A program made the translations under genes and the position numbers. Source: Anabaena sp. FACHB-1237 (GTDB lineage Bacteria; Cyanobacteriota; Cyanobacteriia; Cyanobacteriales; Nostocaceae). From it: DNA of 58,604 bases. Position 1 is the stretch's first letter. Each line of letters starts with the position of its first letter. The notes beneath the pieces were generated by a model. It searched no databases. It was not told the DNA's origin and saw nothing but the letters and a program-made list of their open reading frames with translations. Positions 36,711-47,177 of the stretch are shown here, in pieces. The stretch lies in assembly GCF_014696225.1 (NCBI RefSeq), contig NZ_JACJPV010000027.1, forward strand, positions 1 through 58,604. The letters run 5' to 3'.

Positions 36711-38540
36711 CTACTTATTTATATCTGGTGGTATTTGTTCCAGAGGAATTAAAGCATCAATAACCTTCTTGACAATAGGTGCTGCAACAGTAGAACCATA
36801 AGCATTTTCTCCTTGAGGCTCATCTACTATAGCAAAAATCACATAACGAGGAGCTTGTACAGGTAAAATAGCCACAAAACTAGTAATTCTTGCACCGGGA
36901 ATATATCCACCACGAGGACTAGCTTTTTGTGCAGTACCAGTTTTACCTCCTATGCGATAGCGATCAATTTTAGAAGCCTTTCCCGTACCCTTATCTACTA
37001 CCGTTTCCATCATTTCCACCACTTTTTGAGTAGTTTCTGGGGAAAAAATTGGTCGCGGCTGAGGTAAAGGTAAAGAGTAATGTAGCTTACCTTTACTATC
37101 AATTAAACCTTTGACCACATGGGGAGTAACCAGTTTACCACCATTAGCTAATGCACCATGTAATTGCACCAACTGTAATGGAGTCATAGAAAAACCCTGG
37201 CCAAAAGATGTAGTTGCTGCTTCAATTTTAGAAGATACAAATTGTGTTTCACTTTTGAGTTGACCAGTAACTTCAAAAGGTAGATCAGTTTCTACCTTTT
37301 GACCTATTCCCAATCTTTCAATCCAATTATAATATATGGCAGGTTGTAAACGTTGAATTATTTTCACCATGCCAATATTACTAGAAGTTTGTAAAATTTC
37401 TGCAATATCTAAATTACGATGCCCGGTTTTTTCAGCATTTTTAATAATATGTTTACCTACTTGAATAAAACCAGGATCTTCAAATACATCATCTGGTTTA
37501 ATGACACCATTTTGTAAAGCGATCGCTATATTTATCGGTTTAAAAGTTGATCCAGGTTCATATAAATCAGCTACAGTCCAGTTTTTAAACAAGGAAATAT
37601 CAGCTTTTCCATATTGATTAGGATTATAATTAGGCTGAGATACTAATGTCAACAAAGAGCCATCTGTAGCATCCATGACAATTACCGCTCCTCGTTTGGC
37701 TTTAAAACTTTTCATTTGTTCTTGTAAAGCGTCTCTTGCCACTCTTTGTAAACGATTATCTATAGTTAATTGTAACTGTAAATCATCAAAATGTAAAAAT
37801 CCTTCTGGAGCATGGTTAGGAATTAAAGCTCCATTTCCAGCCCTACTTAACTTTACCGTTTGTCCAGAACGTTCTAACAATTTTTCTTGACTATATTCTA
37901 TACCTGCTTGACCACGACGGTCTAAATTTACATAACCTACAACATCAGATACTAAATCATCCTGTGGGTAAAAACGTGAATATTTTTGAATAAACTCCAA
38001 ACCATCTATCCGTAGTGATATTAACTTATCAGCAATATCTTCAGACACAGAACCAGATAATAAAATTCCACTTCTTCTTTTCTCAAAAATTCTCACTAAT
38101 TCTGTTTGATCTTTCCCTAAAACCGGACCAATTTCCTCAGCAACTTCTTGAGCAGATTTCATAAATAATTTAGGATGTACATATAAATCATAGATTGGCC
38201 TATCCACAGCTAATAAATTACCACTTTTATCTACTACTGGACGACGGGGCATATAAGGACGCAAATTCACCATTTGCTGACCTCTAGCTTTTGCTGTCAG
38301 TTTCTTTCCATCTATAACTTGTAACCTATATAAGTTTAAGGATAGTCCTAACATTGCTGTTATTAGTATACCCCAAACTGTCATTATTCTTAACTTAATA
38401 TCTTGATTGGTATTTTCACTAAAATTTTCATTACTTCCTATTGTTTCTTGAGTTGCTAGGTTATTTCTCTCAAACTTTCTTTGTCTCGTGTATATGAGAT
38501 TTTGTAACCTAAATTTTCTCCTAATTGGTGTTTTTTGCAT
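36711..38540 (-). CDS. ftsI: Peptidoglycan transpeptidase FtsI (PBP2/PBP3 type)
   Basis: A 609-residue class B penicillin-binding protein. One N-terminal membrane segment (GILITAMLGLSLNLYRLQV) is followed by a dimerisation domain and the transpeptidase domain with SxxK in GSTFKPI (near 330), SxN in SSNIG and KTG in GGKTGTAQK (near 531). FtsI cross-links septal peptidoglycan with FtsW. The upstream neighbour on the same strand is a small bitopic protein of FtsL character, as expected for a division cluster. The stop codon TAG coincides with the end of a repeat C fragment. Confidence 0.94.
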   Translation of the reverse strand: MQKTPIRRKFRLQNLIYTRQRKFERNNLATQETIGSNENFSENTNQDIKLRIMTVWGILITAMLGLSLNLYRLQVIDGKKLTAKARGQQMVNLRPYMPRRPVVDKSGNLLAVDRPIYDLYVHPKLFMKSAQEVAEEIGPVLGKDQTELVRIFEKRRSGILLSGSVSEDIADKLISLRIDGLEFIQKYSRFYPQDDLVSDVVGYVNLDRRGQAGIEYSQEKLLERSGQTVKLSRAGNGALIPNHAPEGFLHFDDLQLQLTIDNRLQRVARDALQEQMKSFKAKRGAVIVMDATDGSLLTLVSQPNYNPNQYGKADISLFKNWTVADLYEPGSTFKPINIAIALQNGVIKPDDVFEDPGFIQVGKHIIKNAEKTGHRNLDIAEILQTSSNIGMVKIIQRLQPAIYYNWIERLGIGQKVETDLPFEVTGQLKSETQFVSSKIEAATTSFGQGFSMTPLQLVQLHGALANGGKLVTPHVVKGLIDSKGKLHYSLPLPQPRPIFSPETTQKVVEMMETVVDKGTGKASKIDRYRIGGKTGTAQKASPRGGYIPGARITSFVAILPVQAPRYVIFAIVDEPQGENAYGSTVAAPIVKKVIDALIPLEQIPPDINK

Positions 38541-38650
38541 AATAGACTAATGGTTCTTATCCCAGATGATTTTTACAGCAAGTTTGTATTTCTACAAAAA
38601 TAGACTTATATAATTTACATTTATTAACATTTGATTACTCAAAATTTGAG

Positions 38651-39295
38651 TTAGTATCCTAGTGGTGTTGGTGTTTTATTTTCTGTCATTACATTTGACT
38701 GATTAGATGGAGATGATTTGCTAGAATTTTCTGGCATAGGATTAATAAAAATTGCTCCTTCAGGACTCGCTGTCACCATTCCTGCTTTGGGTTTTTCTCC
38801 ATCCTCTACTATTTTACTGGTTAAAGTTGCATTCGCAGTATTTAATTGTCTTTCATGTCGTTGCAAATTTCTTAGTCTTTTATAATTTCCACTCCAAAGC
38901 TGCTGTGAATACACTGTTAAACTATAAACTGTTAATGTACACAATACTAATACCAATGTTAGTATTGATGAGTAATGATTAGCTTGGTATAATTTAATTA
39001 ACCAGATGGGTAATATTCCACTATTATTCATCTCTGAGTAATGAGAATTACCTTGGGGATCAAATACAGGTTTTTCTTTGTTTTCTGTGTTATATGTGGT
39101 TATTGTGACGTTTTTACGACTCAAACCCAATAATTGGGCTAATATACCGCTTTTATCTTGATTTTTACTCACTTCTTCTTCCTTCTTTGCCGAAACCTCC
39201 AGTTGTGGCGCTAGTTTTTGACTTCTTCTTCTGATGGGAAATAGCAAATTTCCAGCAAACCAGTTCTTTTTTTTAGCTTTACTTGCAAAACTCAT
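38651..39295 (-). CDS. FtsL-like bitopic division protein
   Basis: A 214-residue protein: basic cytoplasmic N-terminus, one membrane segment (SILTLVLVLCTLTVYSLTVYS, about residues 108-128), then a short helical stretch (YKRLRNLQRHERQLNTANATL) of leucine-zipper character and a disordered tail. Position directly upstream of ftsI, 110 bases apart on the same strand, and topology fit the cyanobacterial FtsL-like protein. Sequence similarity to FtsL is weak, so the call rests on context. Confidence 0.65.
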   Translation of the reverse strand: MSFASKAKKKNWFAGNLLFPIRRRSQKLAPQLEVSAKKEEEVSKNQDKSGILAQLLGLSRKNVTITTYNTENKEKPVFDPQGNSHYSEMNNSGILPIWLIKLYQANHYSSILTLVLVLCTLTVYSLTVYSQQLWSGNYKRLRNLQRHERQLNTANATLTSKIVEDGEKPKAGMVTASPEGAIFINPMPENSSKSSPSNQSNVMTENKTPTPLGY

Positions 39296-39677
39296 GGTAT
39301 TTTCCCCTTTGTCCTTTTGAATCTTTTAATTTTAAATTATAGGACTAAGCCTGTTTACAAACAGACTTTCACCTCTGTTACTTGTCATTTCTTTTACTTG
39401 CTATGTTAATTACACCTTTCTAAATGTTTTTTAAACTAAATAAGCAGTTTGTTAAGATTATTATTGCTTTTAGGGCAATTTAACATAAACTTCCCTGAAA
39501 TCCGTCCTGTAGAGAAAATATTAGCAAAGTTTCTTATAAATTATACATTAATATAGGATCACTAGTCGAAAGACTTGGCAATATGTAATGTCAATGACTT
39601 TCACAAAAATCCATAAATAGGGTATGTTATTGAACAGGCGAAAATTTTTATGCCCACAATTTGGTGAAAGAGGAGTT
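39296..39677. other. Intergenic region between divergent genes
   Basis: About 380 bases between the FtsL-like gene and the lipoprotein gene. It contains the palindrome CTGTTTACAAACAG at about 39350 and the ribosome site AGAGGAG at 39669-39675 for the lipoprotein. Nothing else was seen. Confidence 0.5.
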
Positions 39678-39950
39678 ATGAAAACAAAAATTTTTGGTTT
39701 GGCTATTGTCTTGAGTTTGGCTACTATGTTAGGAGCTTGTGAAGGTGGCAATCAACCAGCTACCAATACCACCAGCACTCCTGCTGCTACTGCAGGAGGA
39801 GAACCAACAGATACAGGTTCTACTCCTGCGGCTACTGGTTCTCCTGCGGCTACTGGTTCTCCTGCGGCTACAACTTCCCCTGCGGCTACCGGTTCCCCTG
39901 CGGCTACAACTTCCCCTGCGGCTACTGGTTCCCCTGCGGCTACACCTTAA
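39678..39950 (+). CDS. Small lipoprotein with PAAT repeats
   Basis: A 90-residue protein from ATG 39678, chosen because AGAGGAG precedes it; a longer frame from 39624 has no such site. The signal peptide MKTKIFGLAIVLSLATML ends in the lipobox LGAC, so it should be lipid-anchored. The mature part is only a linker of repeated TGSPAAT/TTSPAAT units coded by a GC-rich minisatellite (39826-39945). There is no folded domain; it may be a spacer or surface linker. Confidence 0.75.
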   Translation: MKTKIFGLAIVLSLATMLGACEGGNQPATNTTSTPAATAGGEPTDTGSTPAATGSPAATGSPAATTSPAATGSPAATTSPAATGSPAATP

Positions 39951-40052
39951 TAAATGCCCTAATATTTAATAAATATTTAGGATGAACTGCTGATGTAAAC
40001 AACTTATGCAAAACCAGATAAATTCTTACATATCAGATATTTAGATGGTTTT

Positions 40053-40106
40053 GCTGGATATAACCCCATCTTACTTCCTTGTAGCTTATTTCGAGCGAAG
40101 CAGTAG
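40053..40106. repeat. Inverted repeat AACCCCATCT / AGATGGGGTT
   Basis: Arms AACCCCATCTTACT and AGTAGATGGGGTT enclose about 27 bases, after the lipoprotein gene. It could act as a terminator. The rest of 39951-40332 holds nothing recognised. Confidence 0.5.
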
Positions 40107-40332
40107 ATGGGGTTAATTAGCAGTTAATTAATGTGCCAATTACTTAGGGCTTGCTGAAAAAATTGTAAAAAGACATCAGGAAAGTTGACTCAGAATCAAA
40201 TATTATGCACTGTATGTAAGTCATAGCAATGGAGTAAAAATTCAGATTGTAGCAAATTTAATTTTTTTATGCGGTGTTAAATCAATTAGTTTCAGAAGTA
40301 GCAGTTTGACAGCAATGAGCATTGCTAAACCC

Positions 40333-40827
40333 CTACTTATACGATGCGGCAATTTTATCTAAAGCATCTTTCACACTAGCTGGTAACTGACGCATTATTT
40401 TCCCTTTCTCTTTATCTAATGCAACTAATGTTACTTGAGCAGTTAAGTATAAATCCTGTCTATCAGGGGAAACTATACTATAATCCCAATTCATCCGTAC
40501 ACCTGTAACTTCGGACATCCGTGTTTTAATAATTGCGGACATACCCAAACGAATAGAACGATGATAGCGTACAGATAATTCTACTACAGGCAAATCACAA
40601 CCTAACGCAACCAAATCAGAAAACTCAATACCAATAGAGCGCAAACACTCTACTCGTGCTTCCTCCATCCAAGTTAAGTATGTACCATGCCAAACAATAC
40701 CCGCATAGTCCGTATGATGAGGTTGCGCTTTTATAGGGTATTCAAACCAATTTTCAAATACAGCATTGGTAACACTATCAATAGCACTAGTAGGTGGTAA
40801 TTGGTTTTGGTTCGTTTGTTGAGACAT
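40333..40827 (-). CDS. Hotdog-fold acyl-CoA thioesterase (4HBT/YbgC family)
   Basis: A 164-residue protein with the YbgC-type active site region HHTDYAGIVWHGTYLTWMEEARVE: the aspartate followed by G-V/I-V-x-H and the helix E-A-R. The second half (VRYHRSIRLGMSAIIKTRM) completes one hotdog domain. Such enzymes hydrolyse acyl-CoA or acyl-ACP thioesters. It does not resemble the DHNA-CoA thioesterase of phylloquinone synthesis closely enough to assign that role. Confidence 0.85.
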   Translation of the reverse strand: MSQQTNQNQLPPTSAIDSVTNAVFENWFEYPIKAQPHHTDYAGIVWHGTYLTWMEEARVECLRSIGIEFSDLVALGCDLPVVELSVRYHRSIRLGMSAIIKTRMSEVTGVRMNWDYSIVSPDRQDLYLTAQVTLVALDKEKGKIMRQLPASVKDALDKIAASYK

Positions 40828-41103
40828 TTTTATACTTTTAAGTTACACTTTCCGCGGACACTGTGAGGAGATCACTATAGTTGTTAATAGTTGTTAATGA
40901 CTAGGAAAAACAACTACCGCTGATTTTACAACATTTTTATGAAATTTTTATTGATTCTTTGTGTTTTTCTGACTAAATCGCACTGTAAAATTTATCTAGT
41001 ATCTCAACTATCTATTTTCAAGATGCAAGGATAAATCTCAACAGTGCTAATAATTTAGTAAATAGTTCCAAGATGAAACACAAGACAAAACAATTAAATT
41101 AGA

Positions 41104-41478
41104 CTATCTAAGAACTACTGGATTTAAAACACGCTTATTTTTAGATGCATAATTTTCTGGACATTGGTGTTTTTCTATAGACCTTTTTACAAGGGTAGAT
41201 AGTTGTTCTAATTGAGTAATGGCTTCTGCACCTTCTAGTTTCATCAGTTCTCGATCATCTCGCATTTCAGTCCATGTGATACCATAATCAGATACCAAAA
41301 ATCGTATTAAATGATTATCTCCTAAACTAACCATAAAAGACGCGCTATTCATTTGATTACCACAAGTATAGCAAGAAGCCGGGAATCCATGTTTCTCTAG
41401 CACATTTGCTAATGCTTGTAGATTCATTACTAAGTCCTGTACAAACTGTCTATGTTGATTTGCAAGTCTTAAAAACAC
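41104..41478 (-). CDS. DUF1815 family protein
   Basis: A 124-residue protein beginning MFLRLANQHRQFVQDLVMNL with the conserved CYTCGNQMNSASFMVSLG and VSDYGITWTEMRDDRELM. This is a cyanobacterial family of unknown function that I recognise as DUF1815. Soluble, no signal. The minus strand carries AGGAGGA just before the start, a strong ribosome site. Confidence 0.85.
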   Translation of the reverse strand: MFLRLANQHRQFVQDLVMNLQALANVLEKHGFPASCYTCGNQMNSASFMVSLGDNHLIRFLVSDYGITWTEMRDDRELMKLEGAEAITQLEQLSTLVKRSIEKHQCPENYASKNKRVLNPVVLR

Positions 41479-41702
41479 TTTCTCCTCCTCATACCACTGT
41501 CATGGGAATAAATTTTATATTTTCTTTAGATTTTCTCATCAACTGGCATTGTAATCTAGCATTTATCACTAGTGGCAATTAACAATATTGCTTAGGGTGT
41601 TATATATCTACCTTATAAGCAGTATGAAACAATTGAATTTTTTGTACAGTCAGAACGGAAAAATTACTAAACTTCACATTATACCTGGGGTGAATGACCA
41701 CA

Positions 41703-41791
41703 GGACTTACGCATCTGGAAGGTTGGTAGGGTAGATCAGATAAAAAACCTGTTTATTTGTACGATTTATGTAGTCTGACGCACCCTACATA
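41703..41791. repeat. MITE family B, partial copy 5
   Basis: Begins GGACTTACGCATCTGG and runs to GTCTGACGCACCCTACATAC, without the right terminal repeat. The rest of 41479-42036 has no recognised gene. Confidence 0.75.
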
Positions 41792-42036
41792 CAAGTAAAT
41801 GGCAGCAGTTTCTCAGGTTGCTAAAAATTAAGACTTCTTTAGCCTAGCCGAAATTCCGAAATAGTCAAATGGTGAAAACTGCGATATTGTGCTGTGATAG
41901 TTCTAGTTTAGCCAAATTATAGCATGAACACAGTCTTAGATAAGTTTTGTTTCTCTGATCACCCGAGTCAGGAGTCAGGAGTCAGTAGGGTTTTAGCAGT
42001 GCTCATTGGTAACACAAAATCTTTTCGCTAATTGAC

Positions 42037-42099
42037 CAAAAATAATGGGATGCAAGCCCCGTCCTTCTAGAACGGCTTTTCTTGACTTTTAATATACTC
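42037..42099 (-). mobile_element. IS200/IS605 left-end remnant with the last codons of tnpA
   Basis: After TGAC (42033-42036) comes CAAAAATAATGGGATGCAAG and the left-end hairpin CCCCGTCCTTCTAGAACGG, followed on the minus strand by the last ten codons of tnpA (EYIKSQEKPF, stop). It is cut at 42100 by the terminal repeat of another small element. Confidence 0.8.
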
Positions 42100-42223
42100 G
42101 GCGTTGCTGAATTGGGGTATGATATTTATTTTATTTCGCGCATCAGCGAAGGAAAGCACTTGCGTTAGACGCAAAGTTTCAAATTTTGAATTTCTCAATT
42201 TCATACCTGAGTTCAGCAACGCC
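42100..42223. repeat. MITE-like element E with GGCGTTGCTGAA ends
   Basis: GGCGTTGCTGAATTGGGGTATGA at the left and TCATACCTGAGTTCAGCAACGCC at the right form imperfect 23-bp terminal inverted repeats of a 124-bp element (written here in parts: core GGCGTTGCTGAA / TTCAGCAACGCC). No ORF inside. Confidence 0.8.
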
Positions 42224-42266
42224 TTTCACTCCTATGTCTATTAGACTGGAAAACGCTATGTCTTGA

Positions 42267-43430
42267 TTAATTACTAATTCTTTGCCAAGATAGTTTTTTT
42301 GTACTTTCATTTTTATGCCATTGTAATAAATTAGCCTGCTGATTTAAGCCAAAAATAGGTAAATTTACTGCTTTTCTTGGTGCATCTGTAGCTAGAGTAA
42401 TGGCAGTTTGCACATCGCAAATACCCCATTCAACCAGGTTTTGTACTCCTGTCAACAATGGTAAAGTAGTTCCAGCTAATGTACCATCTTGCAATCTAGC
42501 TGTACCATTTAATACTTCTATATGGCGATTATCCCAAGGATAGAAACCATCTGGTAGTCCTAACGGTGCAAGAGCATCACTAACTATAAATAATCCTTCA
42601 CTGGCACGCAATAATATTTTTAAAATTATTGGTGAGACGTGCTGTCCATCAGCAATAAAACCACACATTACATCAGGATGAGTCATAGCGACACCTAGTA
42701 ATCCTGGTTCACGGTGATGTAGAGGAGGCATAGCATTAAAAGCATGGGTAATCATTGTTGCCCCTTGAGAAAAGGCTTGTTGTGCTTCTGTAGATGTGGC
42801 TTGAGAATGTCCTAAACTAACTGTAATGCCTAAAGATCGTAGGTAGGGAATGACTTGACCTGTATTGTCCAGTTCTGGGGCTAAGGTAATAACCTTGACA
42901 AGAGAACTGTAATCACCTAAAACTCGTTTAACTTGTTCTATGGTAAAAGGAAGAATATTCTCGGCTGGATGTGCGCCCCGTTTATAATAGTTTAAAAAAG
43001 GTCCTTCTAAATGTACTCCCAATATTTTCGCGCCAGATTTGGGTGTATAGTTAGCAATTAGGTTGAGCGATCGCCCAATATTATCTATAGAAGTAGTAAC
43101 TATGGTAGGTAAATAACCATCAACGCCCAAATTCCATAAAAAGTCGCTAATTTCATCTAGTTTATGGATATTTTTGGACGTTAACTCAGGAAAAGCTAAC
43201 CCTAAAGCACCATTAATTTGTAAATCTACTCCACCTAAAGAAATCCAATCTTGAGCAACATCTAATACTTGTAAATTTGCTGATGGGGGATTTTCTCCAG
43301 CTTGATTCATGGAGATAATATCACTAATTGCACCATGATCATTGACGATAATTTGTTGTAACCCTTGATAACCAGGTATTCTAGCATTGATAATAGCTAT
43401 ATTTTGCAAAATGGATGTAGATTTACGCAT
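42267..43430 (-). CDS. nagA: N-acetylglucosamine-6-phosphate deacetylase
   Basis: A 387-residue amidohydrolase. GVDLQINGALG replaces the usual metal HxH start with a Q-x-N pattern typical of the NagA family; further landmarks are the metal glutamate in HLEGPFLNYYKRGAH, LGHSQAT, THAFNAMPPLHHREPG and the catalytic aspartate in IVSDALAPLG. It removes acetate from GlcNAc-6-P in amino-sugar recycling, which fits peptidoglycan turnover. It lies divergent from purE, 111 bases apart. Confidence 0.93.
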   Translation of the reverse strand: MRKSTSILQNIAIINARIPGYQGLQQIIVNDHGAISDIISMNQAGENPPSANLQVLDVAQDWISLGGVDLQINGALGLAFPELTSKNIHKLDEISDFLWNLGVDGYLPTIVTTSIDNIGRSLNLIANYTPKSGAKILGVHLEGPFLNYYKRGAHPAENILPFTIEQVKRVLGDYSSLVKVITLAPELDNTGQVIPYLRSLGITVSLGHSQATSTEAQQAFSQGATMITHAFNAMPPLHHREPGLLGVAMTHPDVMCGFIADGQHVSPIILKILLRASEGLFIVSDALAPLGLPDGFYPWDNRHIEVLNGTARLQDGTLAGTTLPLLTGVQNLVEWGICDVQTAITLATDAPRKAVNLPIFGLNQQANLLQWHKNESTKKLSWQRISN

Positions 43431-43541
43431 TAACGGTCACCAAATTTAACTCAATGATTATTGTAGATGAAATTGACGATTGATAATTGACAATTGACAA
43501 TGGATAATTGAGATTTACTGAAATCTCCAATCTGAAATTCT

Positions 43542-44063
43542 ATGTCTCCTGAAATTGGTATTATCATGGGTAGTGATTCTGACTTACCTACCATGAAAGA
43601 TGCGATCGCAATTTGTGAACAATTTTGTATAATCTCAGAAGTTGCCATTATTTCCGCCCATCGCACACCAGAACGCATGGTAGAATATGCCCAAACAGCC
43701 CATGAACGCGGTATTAAAGTTATTATTGCAGGTGCAGGAGGTGCGGCACATTTACCAGGTATGGTAGCATCTTTAACACCCTTACCTGTAATTGGTGTAC
43801 CCGTAGCCACTCGTAACTTACAAGGTATAGACTCATTATACTCCATTGTGCAGATGCCCGCAGGTATTCCTGTAGCTACCGTAGCCATTGGTAATGCTAA
43901 AAACGCAGGACTTTTAGCCATCCAAATAATTGCCAGTCATCGGCCAGAATTATTAAAAAAAGTACAGGAATATCGTCAAAGTCTCAAAGATATGGTGATG
44001 GATAAACAGGGTAAATTAGAAGAGTTGGGATATCAAGAATATTTACAACAACATTTACAATAG
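43542..44063 (+). CDS. purE: N5-carboxyaminoimidazole ribonucleotide mutase
   Basis: A 173-residue class I Pur[17 protein letters not shown] (phosphate loop with the catalytic serine/aspartate), the catalytic histidine in SAHRTPERM, and [16 protein letters not shown]. It converts N5-CAIR to CAIR in de novo purine synthesis as an octamer. ATG at 43542. The upstream stretch 43460-43505 holds ATTGACA-type 7-bp repeats. Confidence 0.96.
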   Translation: MSPEIGIIMGSDSDLPTMKDAIAICEQFCIISEVAIISAHRTPERMVEYAQTAHERGIKVIIAGAGGAAHLPGMVASLTPLPVIGVPVATRNLQGIDSLYSIVQMPAGIPVATVAIGNAKNAGLLAIQIIASHRPELLKKVQEYRQSLKDMVMDKQGKLEELGYQEYLQQHLQ

Positions 44064-44064
44064 A

Positions 44065-44172
44065 TACAGCAGTTTCCGTTATTATGAGGTACAGATGTTA
44101 ATGATAAAACCCTTGTAACACAGGCATCTTGCTGTGTTCATAGTGTACCTCATGTAGATGGAATGTACTGTA
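44065..44172 (+). repeat. MITE-like family D, copy 2
   Basis: Starts TACAGCAGTTTCCG two bases after the purE stop and ends GAATGTACTGTA. Inverted relative to 15768-15875. Confidence 0.8.
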
Positions 44173-44180
44173 TAGTTATC

Positions 44181-44453
44181 ATGAGTGAAGTAAAAAGATT
44201 TGTTGAAGGAATATATAGCATAGGTCATGACTATGCAGCAATGTTAGGGTTTGTGATTGATGGTAAAGTTAATGATTGTATTGATTTAATTTGCGATCGC
44301 CTGAATAAATATAAAACAGAAATTTGCTTAAAAGACAATTGGACTGATGAGAGAAGTTTCGGTACACAATACAATATAATATATCGTACTCGTCATCTGC
44401 AAAATGAACAAAATATAATGTCTATTCTCCATTTATTTCTTGTCGTTACTTAG
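44181..44453 (+). CDS. Small hypothetical protein
   Basis: A 90-residue frame from ATG 44181 (MSEVKRFVEGIYSIGHDYA); a start at 44163 would lie in the D element end. It contains an in-frame HIP1 site, and composition is gene-like up to about residue 75, after which the sequence becomes Leu/Ile-rich and may be frameshifted. No family recognised. Nothing was seen in 44454-44723. Confidence 0.45.
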   Translation: MSEVKRFVEGIYSIGHDYAAMLGFVIDGKVNDCIDLICDRLNKYKTEICLKDNWTDERSFGTQYNIIYRTRHLQNEQNIMSILHLFLVVT

Positions 44454-44723
44454 TTTTAATGATTAGATAATCTAAATGGCAACTTACATTAAAAATATTT
44501 TATAGTTCTTTAAACTAAAATCTTGAAAAAACCTTATCGAAAATTGCTTTTGGAGATAATTATTTTTTTAATTATTTTCGTTTTTTGACTCTACACTTGT
44601 GCGAAATGTAGATTTAATTTACTTGTATAAAACAAGGTGAGCGTATTAGCCCACCTGTAAATCATTACAAAACAATTACGAAATACAGCAAGAAAAGCTA
44701 TTACCTGCTGTACCTTTTGATAG

Positions 44724-46736
44724 TTAACCTAACAATGCTTTAGCTTTAGCTACCACATTATCCACAGTGAAACCAAACTTCTCTAAACAAGTACCACCAG
44801 GAGCGGAAGCACCAAAGGTATCAATACTAACGGTATCACCTTCAGTACCAACATACTTGTGCCAACCAAAACTACTAGCAGCTTCTACGGATAGACGCTT
44901 AGTAACAGCTTTAGGTAGAACAGATTCTTTGTAAGCTGCATCTTGTTGATCAAATAAAGTTGTAGAAGGCATAGAAACAACACGCACTTTCTTACCTGCT
45001 GCTGTGAGCTTTTCTGCTGCACCCACAGCTAGACTTAATTCTGAACCAGTACCAATTAAGATAATATCTGGTGTACCTTGACTATCTACTAATACATACG
45101 CACCTTTAGCCACACCAGCAACAGATGTACCAGCTAAATTAGGCACATTTTGACGAGTAAATGCCAATAAGGTGGAAGCATTTTCCTTAGACTTCTCAAT
45201 GGCTATTTTATAAGCCCCAGAGGTTTCATTACCATCGGCAGGACGAATTACGGTTAAGTCAGGAATAGCGCGTAAAGAAGCTAATGTTTCAATAGGTTGG
45301 TGGGTAGGTCCATCTTCACCTTGGCCAATGGAGTCGTGAGTCATGACCCAAATAGATCCAGCTTCAGATAATGCGGCTAAACGAATGGAAGCACGCATAT
45401 AATCTGTGAAGATTAAGAAAGTTGCACCGTAGGGCATTAAACCAGAACGATGTAAAGCTATACCATTACAGATAGCTCCCATAGCGTGTTCACGGACACC
45501 AAAGTGAATATTGCGGTTAGCGAAATGTCCTTTTTGGAAGTCTCCCGCACCTTTAAGTTCAGTTAAATTGGAGTGAGTTAAATCCGCAGAACCACCTATT
45601 AACTCTGGTAAAATAGTACCTAATTTGTTAAGGCAGATTTCAGAATGTTTACGAGTAGGTTGAGCTTTATCTTCTGTGGTATAGGTAGGTAGAACGTTGT
45701 CCCAACCTTCGGGTAATTTACCACTGAGTAAACGTGAAAATTCTGCTGCTTCTTGGGGATATTTAGCTTGGTAGTCAGCGAAGGCTTTATTCCATTCAGT
45801 TTCATAACCAGCACCGCGTTCTACTGCTTTGCGGGTATGGTTAAGAACTTCTTGAGGAATTTCAAAAGGTGCGTAGTTCCAGCCTAAGTTTGTACGGGTT
45901 AATGCTGTTTCATCTGGACCTAAAGCAGCACCGTGAATACCTGCGGTATTAGCTTTGTTGGGAGAACCATAACCAATAGTAGTGGTTACTTTAATCATGG
46001 TTGGCTTGTCTGTAACTGCTTTAGCTTCTTCAATAGCTTTAGCAATGCCCGCTAAATCTGTATTACCATCTTTAACGTGGAGAACGTGCCAACCGTAGGA
46101 TTCAAAGCGCTTGGATACATCTTCTGTAAATGCTACATCTGTAGAACCATCAATGGAGATGTGGTTATCGTCATAAAGAGCGATCAGTTTACCTAAGCCC
46201 CAATGTCCAGCAATGGAAGCTGCTTCACCAGAGATACCTTCCATATTACAGCCATCACCAAGAATTACATAGGTGTAATGATCTACAATTGTGGCATTAG
46301 GTTTGTTAAATTTGGCGGCCAAGTGTGCTTCAGCTACAGCTAAACCCACGGCATTAGCAATACCTTGGCCTAAAGGACCTGTGGTAACTTCTACACCAGC
46401 AGTCACAAAGTTTTCAGGATGGCCTGGGGTTTTAGACCCCCATTGACGAAATTGCTTAATGTCTTCTATGGTGACACTATCATAACCCATGAGGTACAGT
46501 AGGGCATACTGCAACATTGAACCATGACCAGCAGACAACACAAAGCGATCGCGGTTAAACCATTGAGGATTTTTGGGATTATACCGCATGAACTGATCCC
46601 AAAGTACAAAAGCCATTGGAGCAGCACCCATCGGCAGTCCAGGGTGTCCAGACTTGGACTTTTCTATGGCATCAACAGCCAAAAAGCGGATTGAATTAAT
46701 ACAAAGTTCTTCGGTGGATTGGGTTGCAACAGCCAT
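44724..46736 (-). CDS. tkt: Transketolase
   Basis: A 670-residue transketolase: thiamine-diphosphate domain with [14 protein letters not shown], the N-terminal [28 protein letters not shown], and the pyrimidine-domain glutamate in FGVREHAMG; the C-terminal domain follows. It transfers two-carbon units in the Calvin cycle and the pentose phosphate pathway. Same strand and order acpP-fabF-tkt is common in cyanobacteria. Confidence 0.97.
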   Translation of the reverse strand: MAVATQSTEELCINSIRFLAVDAIEKSKSGHPGLPMGAAPMAFVLWDQFMRYNPKNPQWFNRDRFVLSAGHGSMLQYALLYLMGYDSVTIEDIKQFRQWGSKTPGHPENFVTAGVEVTTGPLGQGIANAVGLAVAEAHLAAKFNKPNATIVDHYTYVILGDGCNMEGISGEAASIAGHWGLGKLIALYDDNHISIDGSTDVAFTEDVSKRFESYGWHVLHVKDGNTDLAGIAKAIEEAKAVTDKPTMIKVTTTIGYGSPNKANTAGIHGAALGPDETALTRTNLGWNYAPFEIPQEVLNHTRKAVERGAGYETEWNKAFADYQAKYPQEAAEFSRLLSGKLPEGWDNVLPTYTTEDKAQPTRKHSEICLNKLGTILPELIGGSADLTHSNLTELKGAGDFQKGHFANRNIHFGVREHAMGAICNGIALHRSGLMPYGATFLIFTDYMRASIRLAALSEAGSIWVMTHDSIGQGEDGPTHQPIETLASLRAIPDLTVIRPADGNETSGAYKIAIEKSKENASTLLAFTRQNVPNLAGTSVAGVAKGAYVLVDSQGTPDIILIGTGSELSLAVGAAEKLTAAGKKVRVVSMPSTTLFDQQDAAYKESVLPKAVTKRLSVEAASSFGWHKYVGTEGDTVSIDTFGASAPGGTCLEKFGFTVDNVVAKAKALLG

Positions 46737-47177
46737 AATCTCTTATTGTTAACGACGGGTTAGGACTCTTTTTAGCTTTTTTAGTGGGTTTCTAAACTTA
46801 TAGCACCTGTCAAGCACACTAAGTATTTTCAAAACGCTAAGGGATGTCAAAATACATTGACATACAACAGTTTTGACTTTTGACTTTTGAATGCATGACT
46901 TTTGCTATAAATGATCCCCACTCTCATCTTCCCACTTTTAGTGGTCTGTAACAAGTGGGATTTTCTGAGGTTTTGGTAAGGAATAAAGCTAATATTTTGA
47001 CCATGTTAAACTAAATGTTCAACAAAGATGGATCTCTATAATACTAGTGATAGGTTCACTTATAACAAGAGATAAAGAAAATAGAGGAGTCAACTGATAA
47101 TTGATCATTCTTTTATGATGTGGCTAACGCTACGCTATCACTAATCACCAATTACCAGTTATCAATTGTCAATTACT
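46737..47177. other. Intergenic region upstream of tkt
   Basis: About 440 bases between fabF and tkt. It contains TTTTGACTT-type short repeats (46872-46910) and a low-complexity tract of ATTGATCA/CAATTGTCAA short repeats before the fabF stop. No gene or clear promoter was seen. Confidence 0.5.

Noticed and set aside
39624..39677. Longer N-terminus for the small lipoprotein
   Set aside because: The AGAGGAG site and signal peptide fix the start at 39678.
40333..40827. DHNA-CoA thioesterase of phylloquinone synthesis
   Set aside because: Same hotdog superfamily, but the visible motifs and length do not favour that subgroup.
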